Below are positions 31,186 to 40,342 of a DNA stretch of 64,000 bases, in pieces; the stretch's first letter is position 1, and each line of letters opens with the position of its first letter. The DNA is from Brenneria bubanii (lineage in GTDB: Bacteria; Pseudomonadota; Gammaproteobacteria; Enterobacterales; Enterobacteriaceae), in assembly GCF_022378355.1 (NCBI RefSeq), contig NZ_JAKMAJ010000002.1:248001-312000 (forward strand), written 5' to 3'. Both the position numbers and the translations under genes were made by a program. Under the pieces are notes generated by a model. That model worked only from the letters and a program-made list of their open reading frames with translations. It searched no databases and was not told the origin of the DNA.

Positions 31186-31957
31186 AATCGACATCTCCAA
31201 GATACGCGGCAATCACCTCTTTATTATTAATTGCCTCATGCGTGGCGCCGCTGAATAACGGTTTACCGTAATCCAGCACCAACACCCGTTCACACAGGGT
31301 ATTCACGAAAGACATATCATGTTCAATCAGTAAAACCGTTAATTTATAATCCTCGCGCATTTTAAAAATCAGCTGCGCCAGTTCACTCGTCTCCCGGGGA
31401 TTCATGCCCGCCGCCGGTTCATCCAGCAAAAGCAGTGTCGGCGACGTCGCCAATGCTCTGGCGATCTCGACTTTTCGCTGATTGCCATAACTCAGATTGG
31501 TCGCCAGCGATTGCGCATGTTCAGCGATGCCAATATATTCAAGGATCTCCATGGCTTTCGCTTTTGCCTGTTTTTCCGCTGAGAAAAAACGCCCCATATG
31601 AAACGCCGCTTCGATAAATGAATAATGAATCGAGCGATCGAAACCGATTAATACATTCTCCATCACCGTCATCGAGTTAAATAAACGAATATTCTGAAAG
31701 GTTCGGGCAATACCTCTATTCACCACCTGGTTCGGTTTTAATCCGGTAATTTTATCGTTCCCCAACATGACCGTTCCCGAAGTCGGTTTATAGTTTGAGG
31801 TAATGACATTAAATAGCGTCGTTTTTCCGGCGCCGTTCGGGCCGATGAGGCCGAATATTTCAGCTTGATTAAGCGTAAAGCTGACGCCATCAATGGCGCG
31901 CAACCCACCAAATTGCATGATGATATTATCAACGCTGAGAATAGTTTTATTTTCCAT
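31178..31957 (-). CDS. livG: Branched-chain-type amino acid ABC transporter ATPase LivG
   Basis: 259-residue ATPase with Walker A GPNGAGKTT, the RTFQNIRLFNSMTVMENVL segment after the Q-loop, signature LSYGNQRKVEIARALA and Walker B LLLLDEPAAGMNPRET characteristic of LivG. The start MENKTILSVDN at 31957 lies inside the end of livM (11-base overlap); the longer open frame upstream is the shadow of livM. It pairs with LivF as a heterodimeric motor. Confidence 0.93.
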   Translation of the reverse strand: MENKTILSVDNIIMQFGGLRAIDGVSFTLNQAEIFGLIGPNGAGKTTLFNVITSNYKPTSGTVMLGNDKITGLKPNQVVNRGIARTFQNIRLFNSMTVMENVLIGFDRSIHYSFIEAAFHMGRFFSAEKQAKAKAMEILEYIGIAEHAQSLATNLSYGNQRKVEIARALATSPTLLLLDEPAAGMNPRETSELAQLIFKMREDYKLTVLLIEHDMSFVNTLCERVLVLDYGKPLFSGATHEAINNKEVIAAYLGDVDYA

Positions 31958-32990
31958 GACGGCGCTTCCTGTTGACTTCCCAAATCTCCTGCTTACCCAA
32001 TAACCCTTCACGAGCAAACAACATAATGACGAGCAGCACCAGTGAGAATACAACCATGCGCAAACCGGGATAAGACCCTAAATCCTCGCCAAAGAAACTG
32101 AGCGGCTGGTCGAGAAAGCGCAGCCACTCGCCGCTTCCCACCACCACAATGGTGCCCAGGATAGCGCCGGTGGTACTGCCGAGTCCGCCGAGGACAATGA
32201 TGATCAACAGTTGGAACGTCAGCATGAAATCAAACAGATCGGGGGAGATAATCGTTAACAAGGATGCTAATAATCCGCCGCCCACGCCTTCTAAAAAAGC
32301 GCTGGTGGCGAATGCGCAGGTTTTAATTCTGAAGGTATTAATGCCCATCGCTATCGCCGCGTCTTCATCATCGCGAACCGCTTTCATCGCCCGACCGTAC
32401 TTTGAATACACGATTTGTAAAATAAGCAACACGGCAATGAGGGCGATAAATCCGCACCAATACAGCATATGGCTGGCCTGAGGAATTTCATTAAGGCCAA
32501 TCGCGCCGTTGGTGAACTGCGGATTATTAATCGCCAGTATTTTAATAATAAAACCGAAGCCTAACGTCACTATCGCCAGATAATCGCCACGCACCCGGAA
32601 TACGGGGAATGCCAGGCATACCGCCAGCGCCGAGGCGCAAACGCCGCTGATAATCAACGCAGGTAAAAATGAGGTATGTATGGCTAAGATCACCGGGCTG
32701 GGCGAGGCCATTTCAAACATATCTATTTTAGTGTCTGAGCTTAATAGCAGAAGCGCGGTAATATAGGCGCCGACGGCGACAAAACCATTGGGCTCAAGTG
32801 AAAGCTGTCCGGTGACGCCATTTATCAGGTTATAACTCACCGCTAGGATCATAAAAATAAAAATATTACAGACTATACGGATGATATAAGCGTCAAATAC
32901 ATTCTGCAAAGCGAACAGCATCAGAAGCATGATGACAAATAACCCAATATAGCCGATTAACAACGAAAATGAATTTGTTGGCATTCTCAT
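31947..32990 (-). CDS. livM: Branched-chain-type amino acid ABC transporter permease LivM
   Basis: 347-residue inner-membrane permease with about nine or ten hydrophobic segments. It has the NGVTGQLSLEPNGFVAVGAYI motif near residue 60, the cytoplasmic coupling loop SKYGRAMKAVRDDEDAAIAMGIN and the IIVLGGLGSTTGAILG segment of LivM proteins. The ATG at 32990 overlaps the livH stop by one base (TGATG). The tail is basic (EVNRKRRHGK). Confidence 0.93.
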   Translation of the reverse strand: MRMPTNSFSLLIGYIGLFVIMLLMLFALQNVFDAYIIRIVCNIFIFMILAVSYNLINGVTGQLSLEPNGFVAVGAYITALLLLSSDTKIDMFEMASPSPVILAIHTSFLPALIISGVCASALAVCLAFPVFRVRGDYLAIVTLGFGFIIKILAINNPQFTNGAIGLNEIPQASHMLYWCGFIALIAVLLILQIVYSKYGRAMKAVRDDEDAAIAMGINTFRIKTCAFATSAFLEGVGGGLLASLLTIISPDLFDFMLTFQLLIIIVLGGLGSTTGAILGTIVVVGSGEWLRFLDQPLSFFGEDLGSYPGLRMVVFSLVLLVIMLFAREGLLGKQEIWEVNRKRRHGK

Positions 32991-33889
32991 CAAAAACGGC
33001 TCCTTTCCAGTCTTTCATCACCCATAATGCCTACTGGTCTGAATAATAAGACCAGGATCAAAAACATAAAGGCAAAGGCGTCTTTATAACCGCCCAGTTC
33101 AGGAAATACCGCGACCGCGACCACTTCGGTGAACCCGAGAATAAAGCCGCCGATCACCGCCCCGGTTACGCTGCCGATACCGCCCAATACCGCGGCGGCG
33201 AATGCCTTCAGGCCAATCAGTACGCCCATGAGCGGATCGATAGTCGGATAGCTGGTGGCGTAAAAGATACCGCCGAGCGCCGCCAGCGAACTGCCTAACG
33301 CGAAAACAAAGGCAATGATGTGGTTGGCGTCCACCCCCATCAGGCGCACGGTGTTGACATCAAAAGCCACCGCGCGAATCGCCATCCCCTGCCGCGTCCG
33401 GTACAGGATGAAAAGGATACAGCCCAGCAGCACCAGCGTGACCAACGGCACCAGCCAGGCCACATTGGTAATGATGATGCTGCCGTACGAAACGGTTCGA
33501 TTGAAGAACTCCGGAGCGGCAAAAAAGCGCGGGCTGCCGCCGAACAGCACGTTGAACAGGTTTTCTAAAAAGAAACTCACACCGATCGCGGTGATCAGCA
33601 TTGAGATTTTAGAGGCCTGGCGTAGGGGACGATAAGCAATCTGGTCGATGCAAACGCCCAGCAGCGCCGAAAAAAGCAGTGCGAATAAAATAGCGGCCCC
33701 GAAAGGCAGCTCAAAAGTGGTTGAGCCGAATAACGCTAAAAACGCCCCAACCATCATGATGTCGGCGTGAGCGAAGTTGATCAGTCGTAGCACGCCGTAC
33801 ACCATGGTGTAGCCGATGGCAATCAGCGCATACATACTGCCCAGGCTCATACCATTGACGACTTGCTGAAAGAAAATGGCAGCATCCAT
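32990..33889 (-). CDS. livH: Branched-chain-type amino acid ABC transporter permease LivH
   Basis: 299-residue permease, the partner of LivM. It begins with the conserved FFQQVVNGMSLGSMYALIAIGYTMVYGVLRLINFAHADIMMVGAF signature pattern. The coupling loop TRQGMAIRAVAFDVNTVRLMGVD and KAFAAAVLGGIGSVTGAVIGG are also conserved. It is separated from livJ by an inserted repeat element of about 250 bases. Confidence 0.94.
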   Translation of the reverse strand: MDAAIFFQQVVNGMSLGSMYALIAIGYTMVYGVLRLINFAHADIMMVGAFLALFGSTTFELPFGAAILFALLFSALLGVCIDQIAYRPLRQASKISMLITAIGVSFFLENLFNVLFGGSPRFFAAPEFFNRTVSYGSIIITNVAWLVPLVTLVLLGCILFILYRTRQGMAIRAVAFDVNTVRLMGVDANHIIAFVFALGSSLAALGGIFYATSYPTIDPLMGVLIGLKAFAAAVLGGIGSVTGAVIGGFILGFTEVVAVAVFPELGGYKDAFAFMFLILVLLFRPVGIMGDERLERSRF

Positions 33890-33915
33890 ATTTTCAATCC
33901 TTAGTTACCTTGATT

Positions 33916-34167
33916 TACCCAATAGATTTAGGGCGGACCGTCCTGCCCGCTTCCTGGGAACAACGCCGCGCGGGATGAAAAGCGCTCCGGGGTTATTTCA
34001 AGGCGCAGGGCGGCAGCCTTGATCCTCATTCCCTCAGAATTGAGCAATGAAGCGGCGGGATGAGCAAATTCGCCAAAGCCAATTCGCTCACGCCTGACTC
34101 GGATCCACACAGGAGCCGGGTAATTTAAGCAAGCCGGCATCACTGCAATTTGAAAGATGAAGGGTAT
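33916..34167. repeat. Terminal-inverted-repeat element (MITE-like), 252 bp copy
   Basis: Left end TACCCAATAGATTTA (33916-33930) and right end GAAAGATGAAGGGTAT (34152-34167) are the same pair of ends found around the 55-bp copy at 12367-12421. The interior is different and carries no coding frame. It ends four bases from the livJ stop and begins 26 bases upstream of livH, so it fills the whole livJ-livH gap inside the presumed operon and would appear in its mRNA. Confidence 0.6.
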
Positions 34168-34170
34168 AAA

Positions 34171-35307
34171 TTAAGGTTTAACAACCGTTTTAAAGGCCAG
34201 TTGCCCGTCTTTAACCTCATTGATAACGGCGTTGCGGATCGCATCGCCGTCCTTGAGCGTCAGCGTGCCGGTAATGCCCTCAAAATTGGTGGTGGCGCGG
34301 ATTTTTTGATTCACGCAAACGCGATCTTTGGGATCGCTGCACTGATTCATGGCGTTGACGATCATCTTGTAAGCGTCAGCGGTCATCGCCCCCCAGGTAT
34401 GCGTCGGTTCTTTGTACTTCGCTTCCCAGGCTTTGATGAATTTCTCACCTTCCGGCGTCTGTTCTTTGGCATTCGGCGAGTAGTAGTCGGTGGTCATATA
34501 GCCTTCAACCGCATCCTGACCCAGCTTAAAGAACACCGGATCGGCCGCCAGACCGTCGCCGCCGACAACCGGCACTTTCAGACCCAGCTGTTTGGCCTGT
34601 ACCGCAATCAGCGCGCCTTCAGTGTAATAAATCGGCATATAGATCATGTCGACGTTTTTGGCTTTGATGGTAGAGAGCTGGGCTTTGAAATCCTTGCTGC
34701 CGCCAGGCGCCTGAACCTCGATTGGAATGGTGCCGCCGTTTTTAAGGAATTGGGTTCGGAATGATTTTGCCAGGCCAACGGAGTAGTCATTGCTGCTGTC
34801 GAACATGATGGCGGCGGTTTTCGCGCCTAAATCACGCGATGCCAGATTGGCGCCCACTACGCCCTGGAAACTATCGGAAAAACACACGCGGCTGACATAT
34901 TCACGATTGCGGGTAACGCGGTCATTGGTGGCGGTAGGGGAAACCAGCGGCGTTTTGGTGTCTTCCGCCATTTTGGTCATCGCCATGGTATTGGTGGAGG
35001 TCACTTCCCCAATCACCGCATCGACTTTATCGCTGGAGACCAGACGCTGCATGGCGTTGGCCGCTTCGACCTTATCGCTTTTGTCATCAATAATGACAAG
35101 CTTAATCGTATCGCCATTTTTCAGCGTCGATTCCATGCTATTCACCAACTCAACGCCTTTCTGAGAAGGTTGCCCATAACCGCTAAGCGCCCCGCTTAGA
35201 GGCAGAACTACTCCGATTTTCACTTCATCGGCCATTGCGCTGCCGGCGCAGATGGCGGAGGAAACGAATGCAGCTGCTACAGTTATCCTGACAAGTTTTT
35301 TATTCAT
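34171..35307 (-). CDS. livJ: Branched-chain-type amino acid-binding periplasmic protein (LivJ/LivK family)
   Basis: 378-residue periplasmic receptor of the HAAT family. The signal peptide ends near residue 26 (ICAGSAMA|DEV). The mature part shows KIGVVLPLSGALSGYGQPSQKGVEL, the VIGEVTSTNTMAMTKMAEDTKTPLVSPTATND ligand-binding segment, the Cys pair in NQCSDPKDRVCVNQ and THTWGAMTADAYKMIVNAMN. The LivJ/K fold is clear; the actual ligand may be another amino acid, and similarity to E. coli LivJ itself looks moderate. First gene of the transporter set and divergent from the diguanylate cyclase gene. Confidence 0.85.
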   Translation of the reverse strand: MNKKLVRITVAAAFVSSAICAGSAMADEVKIGVVLPLSGALSGYGQPSQKGVELVNSMESTLKNGDTIKLVIIDDKSDKVEAANAMQRLVSSDKVDAVIGEVTSTNTMAMTKMAEDTKTPLVSPTATNDRVTRNREYVSRVCFSDSFQGVVGANLASRDLGAKTAAIMFDSSNDYSVGLAKSFRTQFLKNGGTIPIEVQAPGGSKDFKAQLSTIKAKNVDMIYMPIYYTEGALIAVQAKQLGLKVPVVGGDGLAADPVFFKLGQDAVEGYMTTDYYSPNAKEQTPEGEKFIKAWEAKYKEPTHTWGAMTADAYKMIVNAMNQCSDPKDRVCVNQKIRATTNFEGITGTLTLKDGDAIRNAVINEVKDGQLAFKTVVKP

Positions 35308-35975
35308 GATCGCCTCTTTGATAATGAGTGATTCAAATCCCAGTAATGGAATAAACCCGTATGCCTGACTGTAAGAATCCTGAAAGTGCCACAGGAATAT
35401 ATTCTGTTGACCGAATTAAATTCAGCAATAAATGTGCCACAAAGATTAAATTGCAATTAACAGGCTAATAAACAACAGAAAAATCGTTTTCTCACGGCAG
35501 ATGAAATAGGCGAGAAGAGAGTGAAAGAAGCGGGATGCACCAATTTGTTTCGCCGTTGCTTTTAAAAAGTGCGTTGGCATAAATGGCAAAATTCTATAAG
35601 TAAATCAGTCATCCATCGCCGATGAGCGATATAAGTCGCAAGATATTACCTATATTCTACCCACACTGACTTAATTCCTTTTTTCATAGTGAAAATTACT
35701 TTAAATATGAATTTCACCAGTTTTTATGCTAGAAAACCGAGCGGCAGGATGTCTGTATAATTAAGGGGTTGTAGAAAAATTTATAATTCCTTAGCCAGAT
35801 GTCTATAATAGACACACGCTGGACACAGTTTTTCCAATTACGCGTTTTTAATAGTACTGTGGATTCTGGACTCAACACATCAGGTTATCCATTTTATGCT
35901 ATGTAATACGACACAAATAATTACATAGATAATAGTTATTAGGATAATTATTTTACAGGCCACAAATCTGCACCT
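35308..35975. other. AT-rich divergent intergenic region livJ/diguanylate cyclase
   Basis: About 670 bases without a credible gene, markedly AT-rich, serving both divergent genes. TATAAT-like motifs are frequent, for example near 35806, but none stands out with a matching -35. Such stretches are commonly bound by Lrp or H-NS; no specific site could be assigned. Confidence 0.5.
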
Positions 35976-37598
35976 ATGATAGCGGCCATTTCTCATCACT
36001 GCGTCAATCTGCTAAAAAATATGTTGTCAAAACTATTCAATCACATCGGATTACGCCGACTGATATTGCTTCTGGCTATCACAAGCGCGTTAATCATGCT
36101 AGGTAACAGTTTTTATGCCAGTTACCGGGTTCAACGCCAGCTCCTAATCGATAATACATTAGAAGCCAACCGCGTTTATGCCACCAAGTTGGCTGCCATG
36201 ACGGATCTTTTCTTTTCCTCCGCTCTGCAACAACTCGCCTACAGCGCCGACATCGTCTCTCCCCAGATGAATGATGCGCCCAGCCTGGCCAGGGAGAGCG
36301 AACGCCTCGGATTGCAGAGTCATAGTTTCAACACGGCGATCATCGCCGACGAGAACGGCGTCGTCAGATCGGCATTTCCTTATGTCCCTGATATTGTAGG
36401 AAAAAAACTAACCACACCCGGCGCGCTGCAGGCGTTGCAGGAAAAACAGCCGCTGATCAGCGATCCTTATTTCTCGGTATTCAATAACCTCATCGTACTG
36501 ATTTCAACGCCAATATTTAACCGGGACGGCGAGTATCAGGGGTTTGTCGGCGCCACCATCTTTCTAAAAAAGCCAAGCATTCTCAATTCATTACTTGATC
36601 AGCATTATTATCGGGACGGTTCCTACATTTATGTTACCGACAAGAACCGCAAGATGCTGTATCACAAAAATATCGAGCGGATTGGAGAAACCGTCAACAA
36701 CGACCTGACGGTCGATCCCCTGACCGGCAGCAATGGCAGCCAGGAAATGCTGAATACCCGGGGTAAAAAAATGCTTGCCGGCTACGGCATTGTTCCCGCC
36801 AATCACTGGGAAGTGGTGGTGGTGCGCCCAACCAGAGAGACATTAAAACCCCTGGATAGCCTGATGATGAATGTGTTACGTCATTCCCTGCCCCTGGCGA
36901 TTTTAACCATATTCAGCGTTTGGCTGCTGGCTCGTCTCATTGCTCAACCGCTGTGGCTGCTGGCGCGCAGCGCCAATAAGATGGATTCGCTCAATGTCTC
37001 GGACGATATCCGAAAAATTCACTCCTGGTATTTCGAGGCGACGCAACTCAAACAGGCCATGCTGATCGGCATCGACCTGTTACAGAAGAAAATCGGCAAA
37101 CTGCGCTCGGAAGCGCAAACCGACCCGATGACCGGGCTGCTCAATCGCCGCGGGCTGGAAGGTATCTTGCGATACTGGCTGGTCAGACAAAAAAATTTCG
37201 CCATCATCGCGCTGGACATCGACCATTTCAAACGCGTCAACGATACGTTTGGGCATGATGTTGGCGATAGCGTCATTAAATATATGGCTCAGCTTATTCG
37301 CTCCAGTTCGCGTGAATCCGATATTTTATGCCGCAGCGGAGGGGAGGAGTTTCTGATTCTGTTGCCTGAAACCGAGATAGATATCGCCACCTCTATTGCG
37401 CAACGGCTGCGCAATGCAACGCAGCAAGCCGCGATACCTGAAGTCGGCAATATCACGATCTCGCTCGGCGTTTCGCTGTGGTCGCCGGGGACAAATGGCA
37501 TCACCATCGAGCAAGCGTTTAAAACGGCGGACGAAGCCTTGTACAAGGCTAAACAGGAAGGACGCAACCGAGTGATTACCGCCGCTCACTCGGCCTGA
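35976..37598 (+). CDS. Membrane-bound dCache-GGDEF diguanylate cyclase
   Basis: 540-residue enzyme predicted to make cyclic di-GMP from two GTP in response to a periplasmic signal. Order: membrane helix (about 28-46), periplasmic dCache-like sensor (about 50-295), second membrane helix (about 303-324), a linker region, then a GGDEF domain (380-535). The active-site motif is GGEEF (455-459). The inhibitory-site RESD (446-449) sits five residues before it, so product feedback is expected. [15 protein letters not shown] is intact. No EAL domain. The start is uncertain; an ATG 15 codons downstream is an alternative. Divergent from the amino acid receptor gene. Confidence 0.93.
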   Translation: MIAAISHHCVNLLKNMLSKLFNHIGLRRLILLLAITSALIMLGNSFYASYRVQRQLLIDNTLEANRVYATKLAAMTDLFFSSALQQLAYSADIVSPQMNDAPSLARESERLGLQSHSFNTAIIADENGVVRSAFPYVPDIVGKKLTTPGALQALQEKQPLISDPYFSVFNNLIVLISTPIFNRDGEYQGFVGATIFLKKPSILNSLLDQHYYRDGSYIYVTDKNRKMLYHKNIERIGETVNNDLTVDPLTGSNGSQEMLNTRGKKMLAGYGIVPANHWEVVVVRPTRETLKPLDSLMMNVLRHSLPLAILTIFSVWLLARLIAQPLWLLARSANKMDSLNVSDDIRKIHSWYFEATQLKQAMLIGIDLLQKKIGKLRSEAQTDPMTGLLNRRGLEGILRYWLVRQKNFAIIALDIDHFKRVNDTFGHDVGDSVIKYMAQLIRSSSRESDILCRSGGEEFLILLPETEIDIATSIAQRLRNATQQAAIPEVGNITISLGVSLWSPGTNGITIEQAFKTADEALYKAKQEGRNRVITAAHSA

Positions 37599-37676
37599 AT
37601 CGGTAGGGATAAGGGGGCATGACGATGCGCGCATCGATACCGGCGACAGGAACGTTCGCAAACGCCTGGACAGCGA

Positions 37677-37692
37677 CTGTATAAATAACCAT
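37677..37692. promoter_or_regulatory. Degenerate LexA box upstream of polB (candidate)
   Basis: GACTGTATAAA at 37675-37685 repeats the left half of the E. coli polB SOS box, but the right half reads CCAT in place of ACAG. The site is in the expected position, about 40-50 bases before the polB start. LexA binding is therefore plausible but weak. Confidence 0.35.
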
Positions 37693-37728
37693 ACTTTGTC
37701 GCATTCCCGTATCGAAAAGGCCGTGTTA

Positions 37729-40095
37729 GTGATCCAGACTCGTCAGGGCTTTATCCTTACCCGCCACTGGCGCGATACCCCCGCCGGCACGCAGGTGGAA
37801 TTCTGGCTGGCGACCGATGAAGGGCCGCTGCTGGCTCGCCTGCCCGAGCAACAGGCGGTCGCCTTTATCCCGGCGTCGCAACAGGCGCCGGCGGCGGCAT
37901 TGCTGCGCCACGAAAAGCACTGGCAACTGCGGCCGCTGTCCTTGCAGGACTTCCATCACCAGCCTTTACTCGGTCTGTACTGCCGCCAATACCGCCAGCT
38001 TCTGAAGCTGGAAAAAGTCTTGCGCGAAGGCGGGATTCAGGTTTACGAGGCGGATATTCGTCCGCCCGAACGTTTCCTGATGGAGCGTTTTATTACCGCG
38101 CCCGTCTGGCTGAGCGGCGACCCTGTGGCTTCCGACACGTTGACCCAGGTTCGTATGAAGCCCAATCCGCACTATCGTCCCAGCCTCAGGCTGGTTTCGC
38201 TGGATATTGAAACCAATCGCCACGGCGATCTTTACTGCATCGGGCTGGAGGGTTGCGGGCAGCGCCAGGTTTACATGCTCGGTCCGGCGAACGGACAGTC
38301 TGCCGAAACGGACGATTTTGCGCTGGAGTATGTCGCCAGCCGCCCGCAGTTGCTGGAAAAATTGAACCACTGGCTGCAACGACACGATCCTGACGCCATC
38401 ATCGGCTGGAATCTGGTGCAATTCGACCTACAGGTATTACAAAAGCATGCCGAACGTTACCGCATTCCCTTGCGGCTGGGGCGCAACGGCGCAGAGCTGG
38501 AATGGCGTGAACATGGCTTCAGACCGGGACACTTTTTTGCCGACGCCGCAGGCCGCCTGATTATCGATGGGATCGAAGCGCTGAAATCAGCAACCTGGAA
38601 TTTCGCCTCATTCAGTCTGGAATTCGTCGCACAGTCGCTGCTGGGGGAAGGTAAAGCTATTGATACGCCCTACCAACGCATGGACGAGATCGATCGCCGA
38701 TTTGCCGAAGATAAACCGGCGCTCGCCCGCTATAACCTGCAAGACTGCGAGCTGGTGACGCGCATTTTTGATAAAACGGCCCTAATGCGCTTTTTGCTGG
38801 AGCGTTCGAACGTCACCGGTCTGGCGATTGACCGCAGCGGCGGATCGGTGGCGGCCTTTACCCACCTGTATCTGCCTCGAATGCATCGCATCGGCTATGT
38901 GGCGCCCAATCTCGGCGAAATCGCGCCGCAAGCCAGCCCGGGAGGATTTGTCATGGACTCCCGTCCCGGCCTGTACGATTCGGTACTGGTTCTGGATTAC
39001 AAAAGCCTGTATCCGTCGATTATCCGCACTTTTCTGATCGATCCGGTGGGACTGGCCGTCGGCCTGCAGCACCCCGACGAACAACAGGCCGTCGCCGGTT
39101 TTCGCGGCGCCTGGTTTTCCCGCGATCTTCACTGCCTGCCAGCGATTGTCGAACACATCTGGCAGGAGCGGGAAAGCGCCAAACGCACCAACAATAAGCC
39201 GCTGTCCCAAGCGTTGAAAATCATCATGAATGCCTTTTACGGCGTACTGGGGTCCAGCGGGTGCCGATTCTTTGATCCCCGTCTGGCGTCGTCCATTACT
39301 CTGCGCGGCCACCAAATCATGCTCAAGACGCGGGAATTGATCGAGGCTCAGGGCTATCAGGTCATCTACGGAGATACGGACTCTACGTTCGTATGGCTAA
39401 AGCGCGTTCATACGGAACAAGACGCCAGCCATATCGGCAATCAACTGGTACAACGGGTCAATGCCTGGTGGAAAACGCATTTACGGCAAACCCAGGGGTT
39501 AACCAGCGCGCTGGAGCTGGAATTTGAAACCCACTTCCGCCGTTTTCTGATGCCGACGATCCGTGGCGCCGAGCAAGGCAGCAAAAAACGCTACGCCGGA
39601 CTGATTGCAACCGATCGGGGCGAGGAAATGGTATTTAAAGGGCTGGAAACCGTACGCACGGACTGGACGCCGCTGGCGCAACGGTTCCAACAGCAACTCT
39701 ATCGGCTTGTCTTTCAACACCAGCCCTATCAGGAGTGGCTGCGGGATTACGTCCGCAAAACGCTGAACGGCGAGTTTGACGAGCTGTTAATTTACCGCAA
39801 GCGGCTGCGCCGCCGTCTTGAGGACTATCAGCGTAACGTGCCGCCCCATGCCCGGGCCGCCAAAATCGCCGACGATTATAACCGCCGACAGGGACGTCCA
39901 TTGCAGTATCAAAACGGCGGCTGGATCAGTTATGTGATCACCACCAACGGCCCCGAACCGCTGGAAACCAACCGTTCGCCACTGGATTATCAACACTATG
40001 TCGAGCGCCAGCTACAGCCGGTGGCGGACGCCATTCTTCCCTTTTTGCACGATGATTTCTCCGCCCTGGTTACCGGCCAGATGGGGCTATTTTAA
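37729..40095 (+). CDS. polB: DNA polymerase II PolB
   Basis: Family B, SOS-associated polymerase with 3'-5' exonuclease, used in translesion synthesis and replication restart. The exonuclease motif I is VSLDIETNR near residue 160. Polymerase motifs are [11 protein letters not shown] (A), [17 protein letters not shown] (B) and [11 protein letters not shown] (C). I chose the GTG at 37729, 8 bases after AAAAGG, giving 788 residues and an N-terminus ([17 protein letters not shown]) that fits E. coli PolB (783). Upstream TTG and GTG codons in the same frame are possible but would lie in or near the promoter. Confidence 0.95.
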   Translation: MIQTRQGFILTRHWRDTPAGTQVEFWLATDEGPLLARLPEQQAVAFIPASQQAPAAALLRHEKHWQLRPLSLQDFHHQPLLGLYCRQYRQLLKLEKVLREGGIQVYEADIRPPERFLMERFITAPVWLSGDPVASDTLTQVRMKPNPHYRPSLRLVSLDIETNRHGDLYCIGLEGCGQRQVYMLGPANGQSAETDDFALEYVASRPQLLEKLNHWLQRHDPDAIIGWNLVQFDLQVLQKHAERYRIPLRLGRNGAELEWREHGFRPGHFFADAAGRLIIDGIEALKSATWNFASFSLEFVAQSLLGEGKAIDTPYQRMDEIDRRFAEDKPALARYNLQDCELVTRIFDKTALMRFLLERSNVTGLAIDRSGGSVAAFTHLYLPRMHRIGYVAPNLGEIAPQASPGGFVMDSRPGLYDSVLVLDYKSLYPSIIRTFLIDPVGLAVGLQHPDEQQAVAGFRGAWFSRDLHCLPAIVEHIWQERESAKRTNNKPLSQALKIIMNAFYGVLGSSGCRFFDPRLASSITLRGHQIMLKTRELIEAQGYQVIYGDTDSTFVWLKRVHTEQDASHIGNQLVQRVNAWWKTHLRQTQGLTSALELEFETHFRRFLMPTIRGAEQGSKKRYAGLIATDRGEEMVFKGLETVRTDWTPLAQRFQQQLYRLVFQHQPYQEWLRDYVRKTLNGEFDELLIYRKRLRRRLEDYQRNVPPHARAAKIADDYNRRQGRPLQYQNGGWISYVITTNGPEPLETNRSPLDYQHYVERQLQPVADAILPFLHDDFSALVTGQMGLF

Positions 40096-40342
40096 TAATC
40101 TGCGTCAGTTCAAGGCGTTTGATCAGGTGACGAACGCGCCGCCATCCATTACCATAGCGCCCTTTCTCAGACATCAACAATGCCGTTATTTTATTCGTGA
40201 CAGATAAACCGTCTCTTCGATCCCCCATCGCTTTCAGGATGCCGGCGACGCGCCAAAATCGGAAAGCGGGCGGGTATACGCACGAATAGCGAAGTATGAC
40301 CTGACACTATCCCGACACAGACAAAAATAGAGCAAAGAATTT

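Noticed and set aside
34150-34764. A 204-codon plus-strand frame opposite livJ
   Set aside because: Antisense shadow of a clear periplasmic binding protein.
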